From: Trebouxia sp. TZW2008
Taxonomy: Eukaryota > Chlorophyta > Trebouxiophyceae > Trebouxiales > Trebouxiaceae
Assembly: GCA_002118135.1 (NCBI GenBank)
Contig: BDIU01000188.1
Coordinates: 62,001 to 126,000, forward strand
Reading direction: 5' to 3'
DNA length: 64,000 nt
Shown here: positions 1-11,166 of the stretch, one piece after another
Position numbering within the stretch: the first letter of the stretch is position 1
Layout of the letters: each line of letters begins with the position of its first letter
Notes under the pieces: model-generated
Told to the model about the DNA's origin: nothing
Database searches by the model: none
What the model saw: only the letters and a program-made list of their open reading frames with translations
Made by a program: the position numbers and the translations under genes

Positions 1-203
1 AAAGCTATCGAAAGCCGCAGCTGATGCCAACAGGCTTACGCGTTCACCATGCCGTTGGACAGTGCGGACAGCAGCGTATAGTTGCTGGGCTTGAGTCTTG
101 ATCCATTCCGTCTGCGTATCGCAGCTGAATTTGAGCGACATCACGAAGTTTGTGATCTCAGTGCAGCTCTGAGCTGCGGTCCAGTGCCTCACCGGTTGCA
201 ATA

Positions 204-3104
204 ATGGAGAGGCAAGTGCGCGGTCAGACAACACCAGCTGATCTTGGAGCCAGGGCTGAGCTGCTAGTTGACAAGCATGCTGCCTACATCAAGAAGGTCG
301 CAGATGTAAGTCAGGCAACGGTGCCGCCTCTGCGCACGTTGGATCACAACTTGAGTCTGGATTGCACGTCTGGCGTAGCTGATTTTGTGCGAGTGTTTTG
401 ACAGGCCAAAGACACGCTAGAAGCCGTGGTCACGGAGCATTTTAGACTCAGTGGGGTTTACTGGGGGCTTACAGCTTTATACTTGTTAGGCAAACTTGAT
501 ATCATGGATGGCGAAGCCATTGTCCAGTGGGTGAGGTCTGTGCATCACTTTGCATGGCTTGAGTTCTGACCCTTGGTCACTCACCAGACAAGACTAACAC
601 CAAACTGCTCCTGTACTTGAATGCAGGTTTTACAATGTCAACATCCATCTGGGGGTTTTGGTGGCAGTGAGCGCCATGACTCCCATCTGTTGTATACCCT
701 AAGTGCAGTCCAGATTTTGGCACTGTACAACAACATACATATGGTTGATGCAGATCAGGTCGCCAGCTGTAAGTACTTGTGAATGTCACTTAGCATTGCT
801 TTGTGACTTGTGCAATTCCAGTCTTCTACTATTGGCACAATCTGATTTGGGGTATGCATGCTAGCAGATGTGCAGAGCTTGCAACAGCCTGATGGTTCAT
901 TCACTGGAGATGCCTCTGGTGAGATCGACACAAGGTGAGCACTGATGCAGCAGCCTCAATCACCCATGACGTGTTATCATGACAACCTCAATGGACTGAT
1001 GGCGCACCATAGTTGCCGCAGTTTGATGCCTGCATGAAGCAGCACCCGTTTTACTACAGCTGAATCAGCCCAGTGATTGCGATTTTCCAATGCCACTGTG
1101 AAAACGATATATGACGTCGCATGTAGGTTCTCCTACTGCGCGCTGAATTGCTGCTCCCTGCTGAATAGAATGCAATCTATCGATGTCCCAAAGGCTGTGG
1201 AATTTCTTGTGGCCTGCAAGAATTTTGATGGAGGCTTTGGCTGCAGACCAGGTGGCCCTGCAATCACAGCTGAAATGCAGATCAACGCGCCTCATCTTTG
1301 TACCACCTGTCCCATGCACAAGGGCATAATCAGGGGTTTTCATTCTTGTACTGACCATGCTGTTGTTGCATCTTTGCCACACTACTGCACTAGTTAGTCA
1401 CGCGTGTTCATTCAAACAGGTTTATTGCCACTGCTGTAACTCATCACCACTGTACAGTAACCCATTGCAGACTTTTCTGCCATAGTTCTTGCCTGTGCCC
1501 AGCAAAAGATAACTGTATCTTTTCTTGCCAGACAACAGCACCCACTGCTGGCATGCAGGCAATGAGTCTCACGCTGGGCAAGTCTTCACTGGTGTTGCTG
1601 CTTTAGCTATTGCAGACAGCCTGCACCATGTTGACAGAGACCTGCTCAGCTGGTGGTAAGCTCCAGCTTGCTGTTCTTGCCCACCTTGTGACTACGAGTC
1701 ACTTGGTCTCGAACTATATCCTCAGTCCTGCCCTGTATTGATGTCTTGCAAGTTTGCAGTGACTGATGTCTGACAGTGATCGCAAAAGTGGTTAGCTGTA
1801 TGCATACAGGGCATGTATGTATGATGTATGAAATGCCACTCGCAGTCAAGGATCACGTCTGGCAGCATCCAGGCCCCAGCATGCACTTCCATCTTGCATG
1901 CTAGTTTCATAGACTGTAGGTTATGCCATGTGAAGGCATGTAATGTAAATCCAACCTGTCAAGAACAACCAAGTTGCAGTTAGCATGCTGTGACCATGAG
2001 CAGCATCTAGGCTTGCATCAGTGCAGCAGCCAACTTTCCACACACCGTGAAGTTGTCACGCAAACAAGCGATACCTAAACTGGTGATGCGCATATCATCA
2101 TGTACATCCAGCTGCTAGCATGCTCAACGTGTGCCAAAGAAAGTTGCTGTTCTGCAGGCTAAGTGAAAGGCAGACCCCCAGTGGTGGACTGTGTGGTAGA
2201 CCAGAGAAGCTACAGGACGTAAGTCTTGTGCATTGACTGCTCAGCTGCCCTATATGAAGCTGTGCTGATGTCTCTGCATGGAGTTGTGCTGGAATGTCTG
2301 CATGCAGTCTTCCGGATGTATCTGCACGCAGTACTGCTACTGTTTCTGCATTTAGGCTTGCTGATGCCTCTGCATGCAGTTTTGCTTTAGTCTCTGCATG
2401 CGGCACAAGTACTGTCTCTGCATGTACTTTTGCTGATGTCTTTGCATGCTGTGTGCGCACTAGCATGCCATGCTAGCCTGCAGCATCATGTGAATGTACA
2501 CCAGGACGCTTAACGTATGCTGCGAGCTGGTTGATTACCTCAACATCCTGTTTCGATTTGTTCGTGCATGTTTACAGCTATTGCCATGGCCGCTCTGCAC
2601 ATGTGTCAACCTTGTGGCAACGTGCAGGTTTGCTATTCTTGGTGGTGCCTTTCAGCGCTGTCAATTCTGGGCAGGCTGTACTGGATTGACCAAAGTGCAC
2701 TCACCAACTTCATTCTTTTCTGCCAGGCAAGTCAAGCTGTGTTGGCTGTTTATTGTCCACTTGTTCAGATGCCTGCAATGCTGCCTTTTTGCAAGGTCTC
2801 TGCTTTCTGAGCAGATCTTATGCACCATTTGCTGGAGCACAAAGTCTTGCACACAATTGACTGATTGCAATCAAGCTTTTTGGACACCATTCCTCCCAAC
2901 TTTCCAAGAATTGCTTTGCAGGATGAGCATGATGGAGGCATATCAGATCGTCCTGAAGACATGGTTGACGCCTTTCACACGTTCTTTGGCATTGCTGCCC
3001 TGTCACTGATGGGGCACAAAGGCCTTGAACCTATAGATCCTATTTATGCTCTTCCAGTCAAGGTCATGCAGCAAATACGGCAACAGCAACAGCAGGACAG
3101 CTGA
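204..3104 (+). CDS. RABGGTB: Rab geranylgeranyltransferase (type II) beta subunit
   Basis: Catalytic beta subunit of the cytosolic enzyme that adds geranylgeranyl groups to C-terminal cysteines of Rab GTPases. It works with an alpha subunit and Rab escort protein. Nine exons join in phase: 204-305, 405-530, 627-768, 868-934, 1127-1251, 1559-1655, 2158-2218, 2628-2726 and 2922-3104. They give 333 residues, close to the family's usual 330. Prenyltransferase repeats are clear ([35 protein letters not shown]). The zinc ligands expected for the family are present: Asp and Cys of DVCYSWW, split across the exon 7/8 junction, and His of DAFHTFFG. The start is the first ATG of an exon opening with [10 protein letters not shown], typical of the N-terminus. 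Intron 8 begins with GC. Intron 7 holds degenerate short repeats. The gene converges on the helicase gene. Confidence 0.93.
2266..2460 (+). repeat. Degenerate ~24-30-bp repeats in RABGGTB intron 7
   Basis: About six diverged units built around 'tctctgcatgcagt' and 'gctgatgtctctgcatg' lie within intron 7. Each contains a splice-acceptor-like 'tgcag', so the array may be an expanded 3' splice region. It lies between exons whose coding sense is complete without it. Confidence 0.6.
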
Positions 3105-3355
3105 ACAATCAGCACAATGTGGCATGTATGGTAAATACAAGTGACTTTGTACAAGTGACTGTTGCAAAACTCAGCTTTTGTGAGAGTTTTGCACTCACTG
3201 ATATCATTGTTCAGACGAGCAAGGAAACATTGGCAAGCAAAATAGCCAGCACCATGAACTTACTGATGTGCCAGGTACTTCGAATTGATGAAATCAATGA
3301 AATGTTGTCACTGTAAGGCCATCTGCACTCAAATGCTTGATGTGTGTGTGTTATG

Positions 3356-6300
3356 TCAATACAAATTAAAGATGTCTTCAAGGCCTTGTTTCGTCTTTTC
3401 AACGTCAGCAGCCACAGGCACAGTCTCAGCATCGAGGTCAGACAATGCCAGAGGCTCAACAGCTGGTTCCGGAGCCTTGTGCATTGTGATTTTCAGCTCT
3501 TCAGCCATCTTCAGCAAAGTTGACTCATGCTCTGGGGTGACTAATGTGGTGATGACCCCTGCACATTGCACCACCGCTCACGTCAGACCTGGCCACATGC
3601 GCACACACGTTGACTTGTCAATATGTTGACTACTGGCAGGGTACATTGTATGCCACGCAAGTCCTCACCCTGTCAGCTGCTGATGCTGGCAACACAGTAG
3701 CTTGAGCACTTACTACAGCACTACAGCAAGCAGATATGCTTGGTACCGCCAGCTCACAGTGCTATTCTGCTCAGATCCCAGTTGTTCAAGCACTCACTAC
3801 AGCGCTGCAGCACAAGGCCAGTCTTGCTACAGGGCTTGGATGCACTGGCCTGCGCATCCTGTGCAATGTGTGTGGTGGGTCTTGTAAAGAATGACGCAGA
3901 AGTTTGCGCCAAAAGGCATCACAAGGGATCTAAACGGATATGCTACAGGAAACAGGACCACATTGCCGTGACAAAATGCTGCATTACTTGACTCCAGGCT
4001 GCTTGCCCTCACAGAGGCTCCTGACACAACACGCAATGGCTTAAACCGTTCTTGTTCACACTTTTCTCTCCTTTCTTCCATTCTTTGCTAGTCATTGCTT
4101 GTGATACCTTGGACTGGTGACCCAATGCGCCCAGCCCTGCCAGCCCTGTGCAGGTACTCGGTGTGGTCTTCTGGAAGGCCTATGTTGTACACGTGGCTCA
4201 CTGCTGGCAGGTCCAAGCCCCTTGCAGCTTGTGGGGTGGCGATCAGCAGGCTGCTCTTGTTATCCCTGAAAGAGTGCAGCGCCTGCGGAAACAGTGTATG
4301 ATGTTAGCCTGCTGATTCAATTGAGTGTGATGTACATGATGTGGTGCAGAACTTCGGTCAATGATGTACACGCGGCTCACTGCCGGTAGACCCAAGACCC
4401 TTGCAGCTTGTGGGGTGTCGATCAGCAGGCTGCTGTTGTTGTCCCTGAAAGGGTGCAGCGCCTGCAGAAACAGTGCATGATGCCAATCTGCTGATTCACT
4501 TGAGTGTGATGCACATGATGTGGTGTAAAACTTTGGCCAATGATGTACATGTGGCTCACTGCCAGCAGACCCAAGACACTTGCGGCTTGTGGGCTAGCGG
4601 TCAGTGGGCTGCTCTTGTTGTCTGGAATGCAGCGCCTGCAGAAACATTGCATGATGTCAGCCTGCTGATTGAGTTGTGTGAGATGCACGTGATGTGGTCT
4701 TCCAGAAGACCTGTGTCATACACATGGCTCATGGCTGGCAGGTCCAGATCCTTTGCAGCTTGTGGGGTGGCAATCAGTGGGCTGCTCTTGTTGTCTCTGA
4801 AGAATGCAGGGCCTGCAACAAACAGTGTATGCTGTACAGTCTGCTGCTGCCAGGCCTGCATCCAATGAGGCAAGAAACTACACAAGAAAGCAACGCCTGA
4901 ATAAAATAAGCTTAGCTCTGCAGACACATTGCCCAAGATCCAGGACGAGCGCAAGAAGCACTTCTGTGTCCCACTCAGCAGTAGCATCAGCAGCAGCTGA
5001 TTTACAAACGGCAGCAGCCATAAGCACAAGAGCCAGTGCAGCAAGCAACAACATAGGCGTCCTGCATACCATGCCTATTTTGAAACATGATAGAAGAGGT
5101 GAGCCCCGTTTGTGAGACATGTCTGAATGTATTATGCATAAGGCACTGCCTTTCAGGTGATTTTACAAACGGACTAGCCAAGTAGACTACCTTGATGGGC
5201 TCCTCTCCCTTAGGCAATAGCACCGCCACTTTGTGATCCCCCCACAGCACATTTCTGATAGGTGAGGCACACGCCTGGGCAGCCTCTGAGGTGGGGGTAA
5301 ACACCATGACCCTGGTTGGAGCTGCGTCATCACCCTGCCTGTATCATCACAAATCAGATTCAACAAATCCTGAAGTGTGATATGTGTGTGCGTAGCAAAT
5401 CCTCCTGATGTCTGGAGCCCAGGCCTCAGCAGCCTCTGAGGAGGGGGCAAACACCATCACCCTAGTGAGAGCTGCATCACCACCCTGCCTGTATCATCAC
5501 AAATCAGATTCAACAAATCCTGAAGTGTGATTTGTGTGTGCGTAGCAAATCCTCCTGATGTCTGGAGCCCAGGCCTCAGCAGCCTCTGAGGTGGGGGCAA
5601 ACACCATCTCTCTAGTGAGAGCTGCATCACCACCCTGCCTGTATCATGGCAAATCAGATTCAACAAATCCTGAAGTGTGATATGTGTGTGTGTAGCAAAT
5701 CCTCCTGATGTCTGGAGCCCAGGTCTCAGTAGCCTCTGAGGTGGGGGCAAACACCATCACCCTAGTGAGAGCTGCGTCATCACCCTGCCTGTATCATCAC
5801 ACGTCATCACCCTGCCTGTATAATCACAAAACAGATTCAACAAATCATGAAGTGTGATATGTGTGTGCTCAGAGAATCCTCCTGATGTATGGAGCCCAGG
5901 CCTCAGCAGCCTCTGAGGTGGGGGCAAACACCATCGCCCTAGTGAGAGCTGCATCACCACCCTGCCTGTATCATGGCAAATCAGGTTCGACAAATCCTGA
6001 AGTGTGATATGTGTGTGCGCAGCAAGTCCTCCCGATGCAAGGAGCCCAGGCCTGAGCAGCCTCTTGGGTGGGGGCAAACACCATTACTCTCGTTGGAGCT
6101 GCGTTGTCACCTTGCTTGTAAAGCAATATGAGCTGAAATGCAAGAATTGCGCTTACAGTACAATTTGTGATAAGTAGGGGCACAGGCCTGGGCAGTCTTT
6201 GACCAGCTTGCTATTGAGAGTTAGCAAATTTAGTGTAGCAGGGTGATGTGTGTTTCTGACGACAAAGCACAGAACCCCACAGCCCCACCATCTGTCCAAG

Positions 6301-9300
6301 AATCCGATGGAGGAGCCACATCCTCTTGACAATGCCCGGCAAGTTCACACCAGCTACACAGCACACAGGGCAGGGTGAGCACACTCTTTGAAGTCATCTC
6401 GTGTCTGGCAGCACAGCACAGCCAGCTTGTAACGAAGGAGGGACAATACCCAGCCCCATGCTTGTTTGTGTGCTCAGAAGTATCATGAACTCAGGTGCCC
6501 AGATACATTGACCCTACACTTTGAAGTTGCTTGAATATTCAAGGTCGCCGTGATTCAAACGACAAGATATGGTGAGCCTACTCTTTGAGGTCAGCTCGTA
6601 TCTGACGGCACAGCACGGCCAGCTTGCGCTTAGCAGGCACCACCATGTACCGATGCTGCAGGCCTGGGGGCACAGGCTCGTCCAGCCCTAGTGACACATG
6701 CACAGCATCCCCTAGCCAGCCCTGCAGGCACAGGCACAACAATTGTTGTTAGAATGATTGTTTGGTGCTGGACAAAGATTTCAGAACTTTTTGCAATAGG
6801 ATACAACAGATTCTGCCCACCAAGATTGACGCTGCATCTGCGCAAAGCTGCCGCTCTCAAGCATAAAACTAATGATAAGCTGTAGAATGTATAAATGTTT
6901 GCAAAAGCATATTTGGCAGTTCAGTCAGCAGGTCACGTCCACAGGAGCACAAAAAGAATGTCACTGCAAGGCTGCCAAAGGTAAGGTCTTGCCTGCATTG
7001 CACGCTGCACACATGTTGCTTGCTTCTTTATGCAGCACGGCTTGCATATGGGCCATGTACAACATAGCTGCATGAGAGCCATATGAAGTGAGGATGCATA
7101 TGAGAAGAGTCTGAAAGGGGCACATGAGCAAGACAAATCATGCATATATGCCATGCATGATGCAAAAGCCTACACAACCAGTGAAAAGTGGAGACAGCCT
7201 CACCATGCTTGATGCAGTGTGCGACAGGTCAGGCTGGATGGTGGCTCCCACAAACGCAATGGTGGGCTTCGGCTGCTGCTCACATGCATCTGAAAGCAGC
7301 ACCTCCATTGCTTCTCCTTGATCCTGTAGCATCATGAACAGAAAAGGTCAGGCAGCGATCCTCCAGATGCAATGGTGAGTTTGGGCTGAAGCTCACATGC
7401 ATCTGACAGCAGCAGCTCCATCGCCTCTCCTTGCTCCTGCAACACCATTGACAAAGGATTTTAGACAGAGACCCCTAAAACCAAATGAACTGGTGGGCTT
7501 GTGCTGCTGCGCACACGCATCTGACAGCAACAGCTCCACTGTACCCGCTTGACCCAGCAGCACCACAGACACAGTATGTGAGACAGCACTTTCACCGACT
7601 GACACAGACAATCACAACATCACTCGCAATGAATGCCCTTAATAAAATGCTCTGACAGTTTGTAAAGGTTTCTGGCAGCAGATATTTGGGCCTGTGTGCT
7701 TGTCTGCTGCAGATCAACTTCATGCATGCATGTCTAGAATTGGAAAGCAACATTCAACTTATTAATGCATCACATACATTCGCTTGGAACGTTCTCAAGC
7801 CCGCCAACTAGCCACAAACAGCCACAATCAGCAGTCTCTGTGCAAGACTGTTGGAAGCTATTTTGAACCGACTAAACTGGAGATGCAAGGCCAACAAGTC
7901 CTTGCATGCGATCTGCTGCCAATGTGTTCATGAATACCTTGAACAAACACGAGCTGCCATAGCAACGCGTACCTGGAAGCATGCATCAACCTCGTCCACA
8001 GCCACTGCTTTGGTATGCTGCATAATGGGCACAGCATGGGGTGCCTTGCTAGCCTCTGCCAGGCACTCTGGCAGGCCCACCACCACATGCGTACCAAACA
8101 GGTACCCCTTGTTCTTGGCAAACAGCACCTCCTCCTTGTCAAGCACGCCCTTCACCTGTATACACATTGGCTGATATTGAGTGCCAGTTTTGGAATGAAC
8201 AAACTTTCAATTCTGTGAGAGTCTAGCAAGCCTTCTTCTTGGCAAACAGCACCTCCTCCTTGTCTAGCACGCCCTTCACCTGTAGACATCCAGTCAAATG
8301 CTGTTGACGCCTAGCGTGCAATTGCGCAGAACAGACACTCAACATTTATGGAAGGGCTGTTTTCATCTCATGTTGTTGCTGGGAACAGGCGTGTATGTTA
8401 CCTCTTATCGACATTGGGGATGATGACAAGCACACGGCATGCAGAGATCTTTAAAATGTGATGGCTCGCTACATACACTACTGTGACTGCTGCTGGGCCT
8501 CAACCTGGAAAACACCTGTGACATGTGGCCCCACCCAGTTGAAGGTCACTGAGAGCAACATGCTGTCTTCAGCCGGCACTGTTTTTTGGCAGTCAATACT
8601 TCTGTGTCTTGGATGCACTGACACACAAACAAGCGCTGTGCATGCTATCTGGCTTTCCCTTCAAGTGCCTCTAAGTTGTGGAGTGTAATTGTGCATTAAG
8701 ATGGCAAACTTGGACTCCCCATGCATGCCTGCCTGGTTTAAGCAACATACCTTGAGACCTCTTGGGCCTGTATAGGTGAACATGTTGGCTGCATCACCAG
8801 GGACTTGGCTGTTGACAGAGCCGCCAAACAGCTTGTATATGAGCATGACTACCTGCACTCCCAGCTCCCTTGTGGGCACCATGATCACCAGTTGTGGTCC
8901 CTGCACCACACGTGAAATAGGAACATCAGTGATACCGATATCAACATACCAACAGGTTTGTGTTTTGCAAGCTAGCTCCCTTGTGGACAACGCGATCACT
9001 ATTTGCGGTCCTTGCAGAGTCATCACCCTGACTTGCAAGCCAACGGATCATAGTCCTTGCTTGCAAACAGCTTGTTGCAGGTTGCAATACCAGAGGAGAT
9101 TGCATCAGATGCCTGCTACAGGAGTCAATATCATGAAACAAAACAATGTTTGTAAGAGATTGCCTTGCTAAGCTTGTAGCTGCAGGGAACGCATGGGAAC
9201 CTAGATGCTGACGTTTTGCAGAGCCCCACAGCTTTGCTGTGGTCACTGTCTATTTCACACGCCTTGAGAGCTGGTCACTCGTCATGCAAGTGTGAGATAG

Positions 9301-10825
9301 CTGACAGTGTCCCACTGACTGTGTCAATGTTATGCGTGCAAGTGTCTGCTGACAGCCTGATCGGTCCAAAGATCAGCAAGCATAAACAGATCAATGATAT
9401 CATCGACACAATACCTTGAGATCATCTGGGTAGACCTCTGGTGGGAACTTGAGCACTGACAGCAAGGGCAGCAGGAATGCTAAGGCCTTGCCAGAGCCTG
9501 GTTGTGACCACATTGTTCACATACACAAGGATGGACTGATGATGCAGTACCTTGAGGTCATCTGGGTAGACCTCTGATTGGCACTTGCGCACTGACAGCA
9601 AGGGCAGCAGGAAAGCCAGCGTCGTGCCAGAACCTGTTTGTGACTATGTTGTTCACGCACACAAGGGTGAATTGATGATGCAGTACCTTGAGGTCATCTG
9701 GGTAAATCTCTGGCGGATACTTGAGCACTGACAGCAAGGGCAGCAGGAAAGCTAAGGTCTTGCCAGAGCCTGTTTGTGACTGGATCAAGATGTCTCGCCC
9801 CTGCTGCAATGCAGCTGCAGCCCTTTTCTGCACCTCTGCAGGCAACACAATCAGCATTGTGCAGCTAGGGAAAAAGAAAAGCAAAAAAAAGTCTATGCCG
9901 TAAGGCGTCATGACCCCTGTGAGTAGAAGCAGCTTGGGACTGCATGCTCAAGTCAGATTGCACAGGAGCAGTGCTTGTGCAGAATGTGACACATCACACG
10001 CTGTCACAGACAACAATATGAAAGTCAGAGGTGCTGACCGCAAATGACATCCATGCTAGGCACAACATGGTATGCACATCTCCTTGGCTGGCATGCATGC
10101 CAGATGATTTGAAGGCAGAGCGATCTATGCACCAGAGACACGAGCTAATTGCAGGCAGTTCTGCAAATTTTGATGCAAGACCATCCAAGCACAGCCAGAC
10201 TGTGGTGAATACAGAAATATGAGGTGATACGAGCTCAATGCAAGCTCAAGCCCAATTTGAAAGCGCACACTCATGAGAACATGCACGCTGATCCCAATCT
10301 GTTGCATACATGAACATGTACACTATGACGCTATACATGGTTGGGCCAACCTGTTGCATATCTGAAGCCCATGCGCTCAGCTCTATCTGCCAACCATTCA
10401 GGCACACCAAGCTGACGCCAGTCTGCTGTCTGAGAGTCCCCGCCAACAAGACTCTGTAGCCTGTCGCGCACTTGACCTGCCAGGTGATAGTCCTCAGCTG
10501 CAATGGCACGATTAAGCGCTGTCTGAAGCTGATTTGCATCAGCTGAATGAATGTCAAAGATGTCTGCTGTATGACCGCCGTTGCTCGAGGCTGCATGGCA
10601 CACGTGTTGTCTGCTGGCTCGTGTCTGCTTGCTGAGCTTGCAGCTCTGCTGAGTTGGCTTTCTGCCAGAGCGTTTGCCATGGGTGCTCCAGTCTGATGCT
10701 GCTGCTGCGCAGGCTTTCCTGGACCTGCATGCAGCTGCAGGTGGCCTGGCTCGCTGCTGATGCAAAGCGCAAGGTGCTCTTGCGGAGTGGTACCAGGATG
10801 TCAAGCTTGGCAAGGTTGTGTACAT
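3356..10825 (-). CDS. RH58: Chloroplast DEAD-box RNA helicase, RH58-like
   Basis: ATP-dependent RNA helicase, probably of the chloroplast. Nine exons on the minus strand keep phase and give 580 residues: 10825-10351, 9835-9687, 8900-8751, 8155-7973, 7323-7204, 6721-6582, 5338-5191, 4282-4108 and 3558-3356. The N-terminus is Arg/Ser/Ala-rich and transit-peptide-like. A UvrB/UVR-like stretch (about residues 105-130) precedes the core. Helicase motifs in order: I SQTGSGKT, Ia PTRELG, II VDEVD instead of DEAD, III GAT instead of SAT, V-like ATPQAARGLDLP, VI HRAGRAGRIG. From memory, DEVD is shared with plant RH58, so it is a family trait and not decay. The introns are crowded with decayed copies of adjacent exons, listed separately. 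The assignment rests on remembered similarity. Confidence 0.88.
4346..4815 (-). repeat. Three decayed tandem copies of helicase exon 8
   Basis: The complete exon 8 (4108-4282) is followed at higher coordinates by three copies, about 174-179 bp apart. Each keeps the acceptor, the 'RDNKSS...ATPQAA..LDLPA' region and part of the 'SHVY' stretch. They lie in intron 7 and carry substitutions, deletions (the copy near 4600 lost part of RDNKSS) and lost donors. Only the lowest-coordinate copy reaches the HRAGRAGR motif. Confidence 0.85.
5302..6110 (-). repeat. 150-bp tandem array derived from helicase exon 7
   Basis: Units start ('caccat...') near 5302, 5452, 5602, 5752, 5929 and 6079. The period is 150 bp except for one unit carrying about 27 extra bases. 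Each carries the acceptor region, the first half of exon 7 (VMVFAPT.EAAQA) and intron sequence with (TG)n. The first unit overlaps the genuine exon 7 (5191-5338), which alone continues into the GDHKVAVLLPKGEEPIK-coding end. Because 150 is a multiple of three, spurious ORFs run through the array. Confidence 0.9.
6373..6440 (-). repeat. Decayed copy of the 3' end of helicase exon 6
   Basis: The segment repeats the KLAVLC..R.D.KE-coding end of exon 6 and its splice region about 200 bp downstream of the true donor at 6581. Substitutions have changed several codons. It lies in intron 6. Confidence 0.75.
7361..7570 (-). repeat. Two decayed copies of helicase exon 5 start
   Basis: Two segments (about 7361-7440 and 7492-7570) repeat the 'EAMELLLSDAC.QQ.KPT' coding part and the acceptor of exon 5. 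They lie upstream of the genuine exon (7204-7323), inside intron 4. Confidence 0.8.
8222..8281 (-). repeat. Partial copy of helicase exon 4 start
   Basis: About 60 bp repeat the acceptor and the VKGVLDKEEVLFAKK-coding start of exon 4 with few changes. The copy sits about 125 bp upstream of the real exon, in intron 3. High identity suggests a fairly young duplication. Confidence 0.85.
8962..9025 (-). repeat. Decayed copy of helicase motif Ia exon start
   Basis: The segment encodes GPQIVIALSTRELA, a decayed form of GPQLVIMVPTRELG at the start of exon 3. It has its own acceptor-like cag and lies upstream in intron 2. Confidence 0.8.
9414..9660 (-). repeat. Two ~136-bp copies of the Walker A exon end
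   Basis: Two tandem copies of the 3' part of exon 2 follow the genuine one (9687-9835). Each repeats SQ.GSG...LAFLLPLLSV through YPDDLK plus a donor. The P-loop is damaged in both (GSGTT, GSGKA instead of GSGKT). They lie in intron 2. Confidence 0.87.
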
Positions 10826-11166
10826 CGTGCGTTAATAGCAGATGTGTTCCTCAAAAGCACAAGGAGTGGCAGCTGGGAGTGATCAGTTCCTGGTGGTAGC
10901 AGTCACTTATGCTTCAGAAGACAGCGCTTGAACACTGCATCCCTTGTGAATTGGACAGTCCATTCGCTGTTGCGATCCGTCTAGACGGGAAGTACGTCCG
11001 GTGGGTCAGCTGACCACAAGCACATGAACTTTCGTGGGGCCAATAGCAAGTCAACGCTACGCCACAGCCTCGCGGTGAACGCCATGCATTCACAGCGTTC
11101 GGGAATGCTGTTCCACGGGCCTGTATAATTTTTGAGAGCAGGGAAGAGACCTAAAGGTTCTCTGAC
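10826..11166. promoter_or_regulatory. Shared upstream region of helicase and fibrillin
   Basis: These 341 bp separate two divergent start codons, so promoters and 5' UTRs of both chloroplast genes must lie here. I see no recognisable core element. Short ORFs in it have no family resemblance. Confidence 0.45.

Noticed and set aside
1..203. Possible end of an upstream gene
   Set aside because: No convincing coding frame or family motif. It is treated as 5' flank of the Rab prenyltransferase gene.
5457..6077. ORFs reading LLRPGLQTSGG..THTHITLQDLLNL repeats on the minus strand
   Set aside because: They come from the 150-bp exon 7 array in the wrong frame; 150 is a multiple of three, which keeps any frame open.
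5302..6110. Regular repeats considered as a CRISPR array
   Set aside because: Units are 150 bp without unique spacers, derive from a helicase exon, and the genome is eukaryotic.
3356..10825. Helicase considered a pseudogene because of DEVD and damaged P-loop copies
   Set aside because: The chosen exons give an uninterrupted frame with an intact GSGKT. The damaged P-loops lie in intronic copies.
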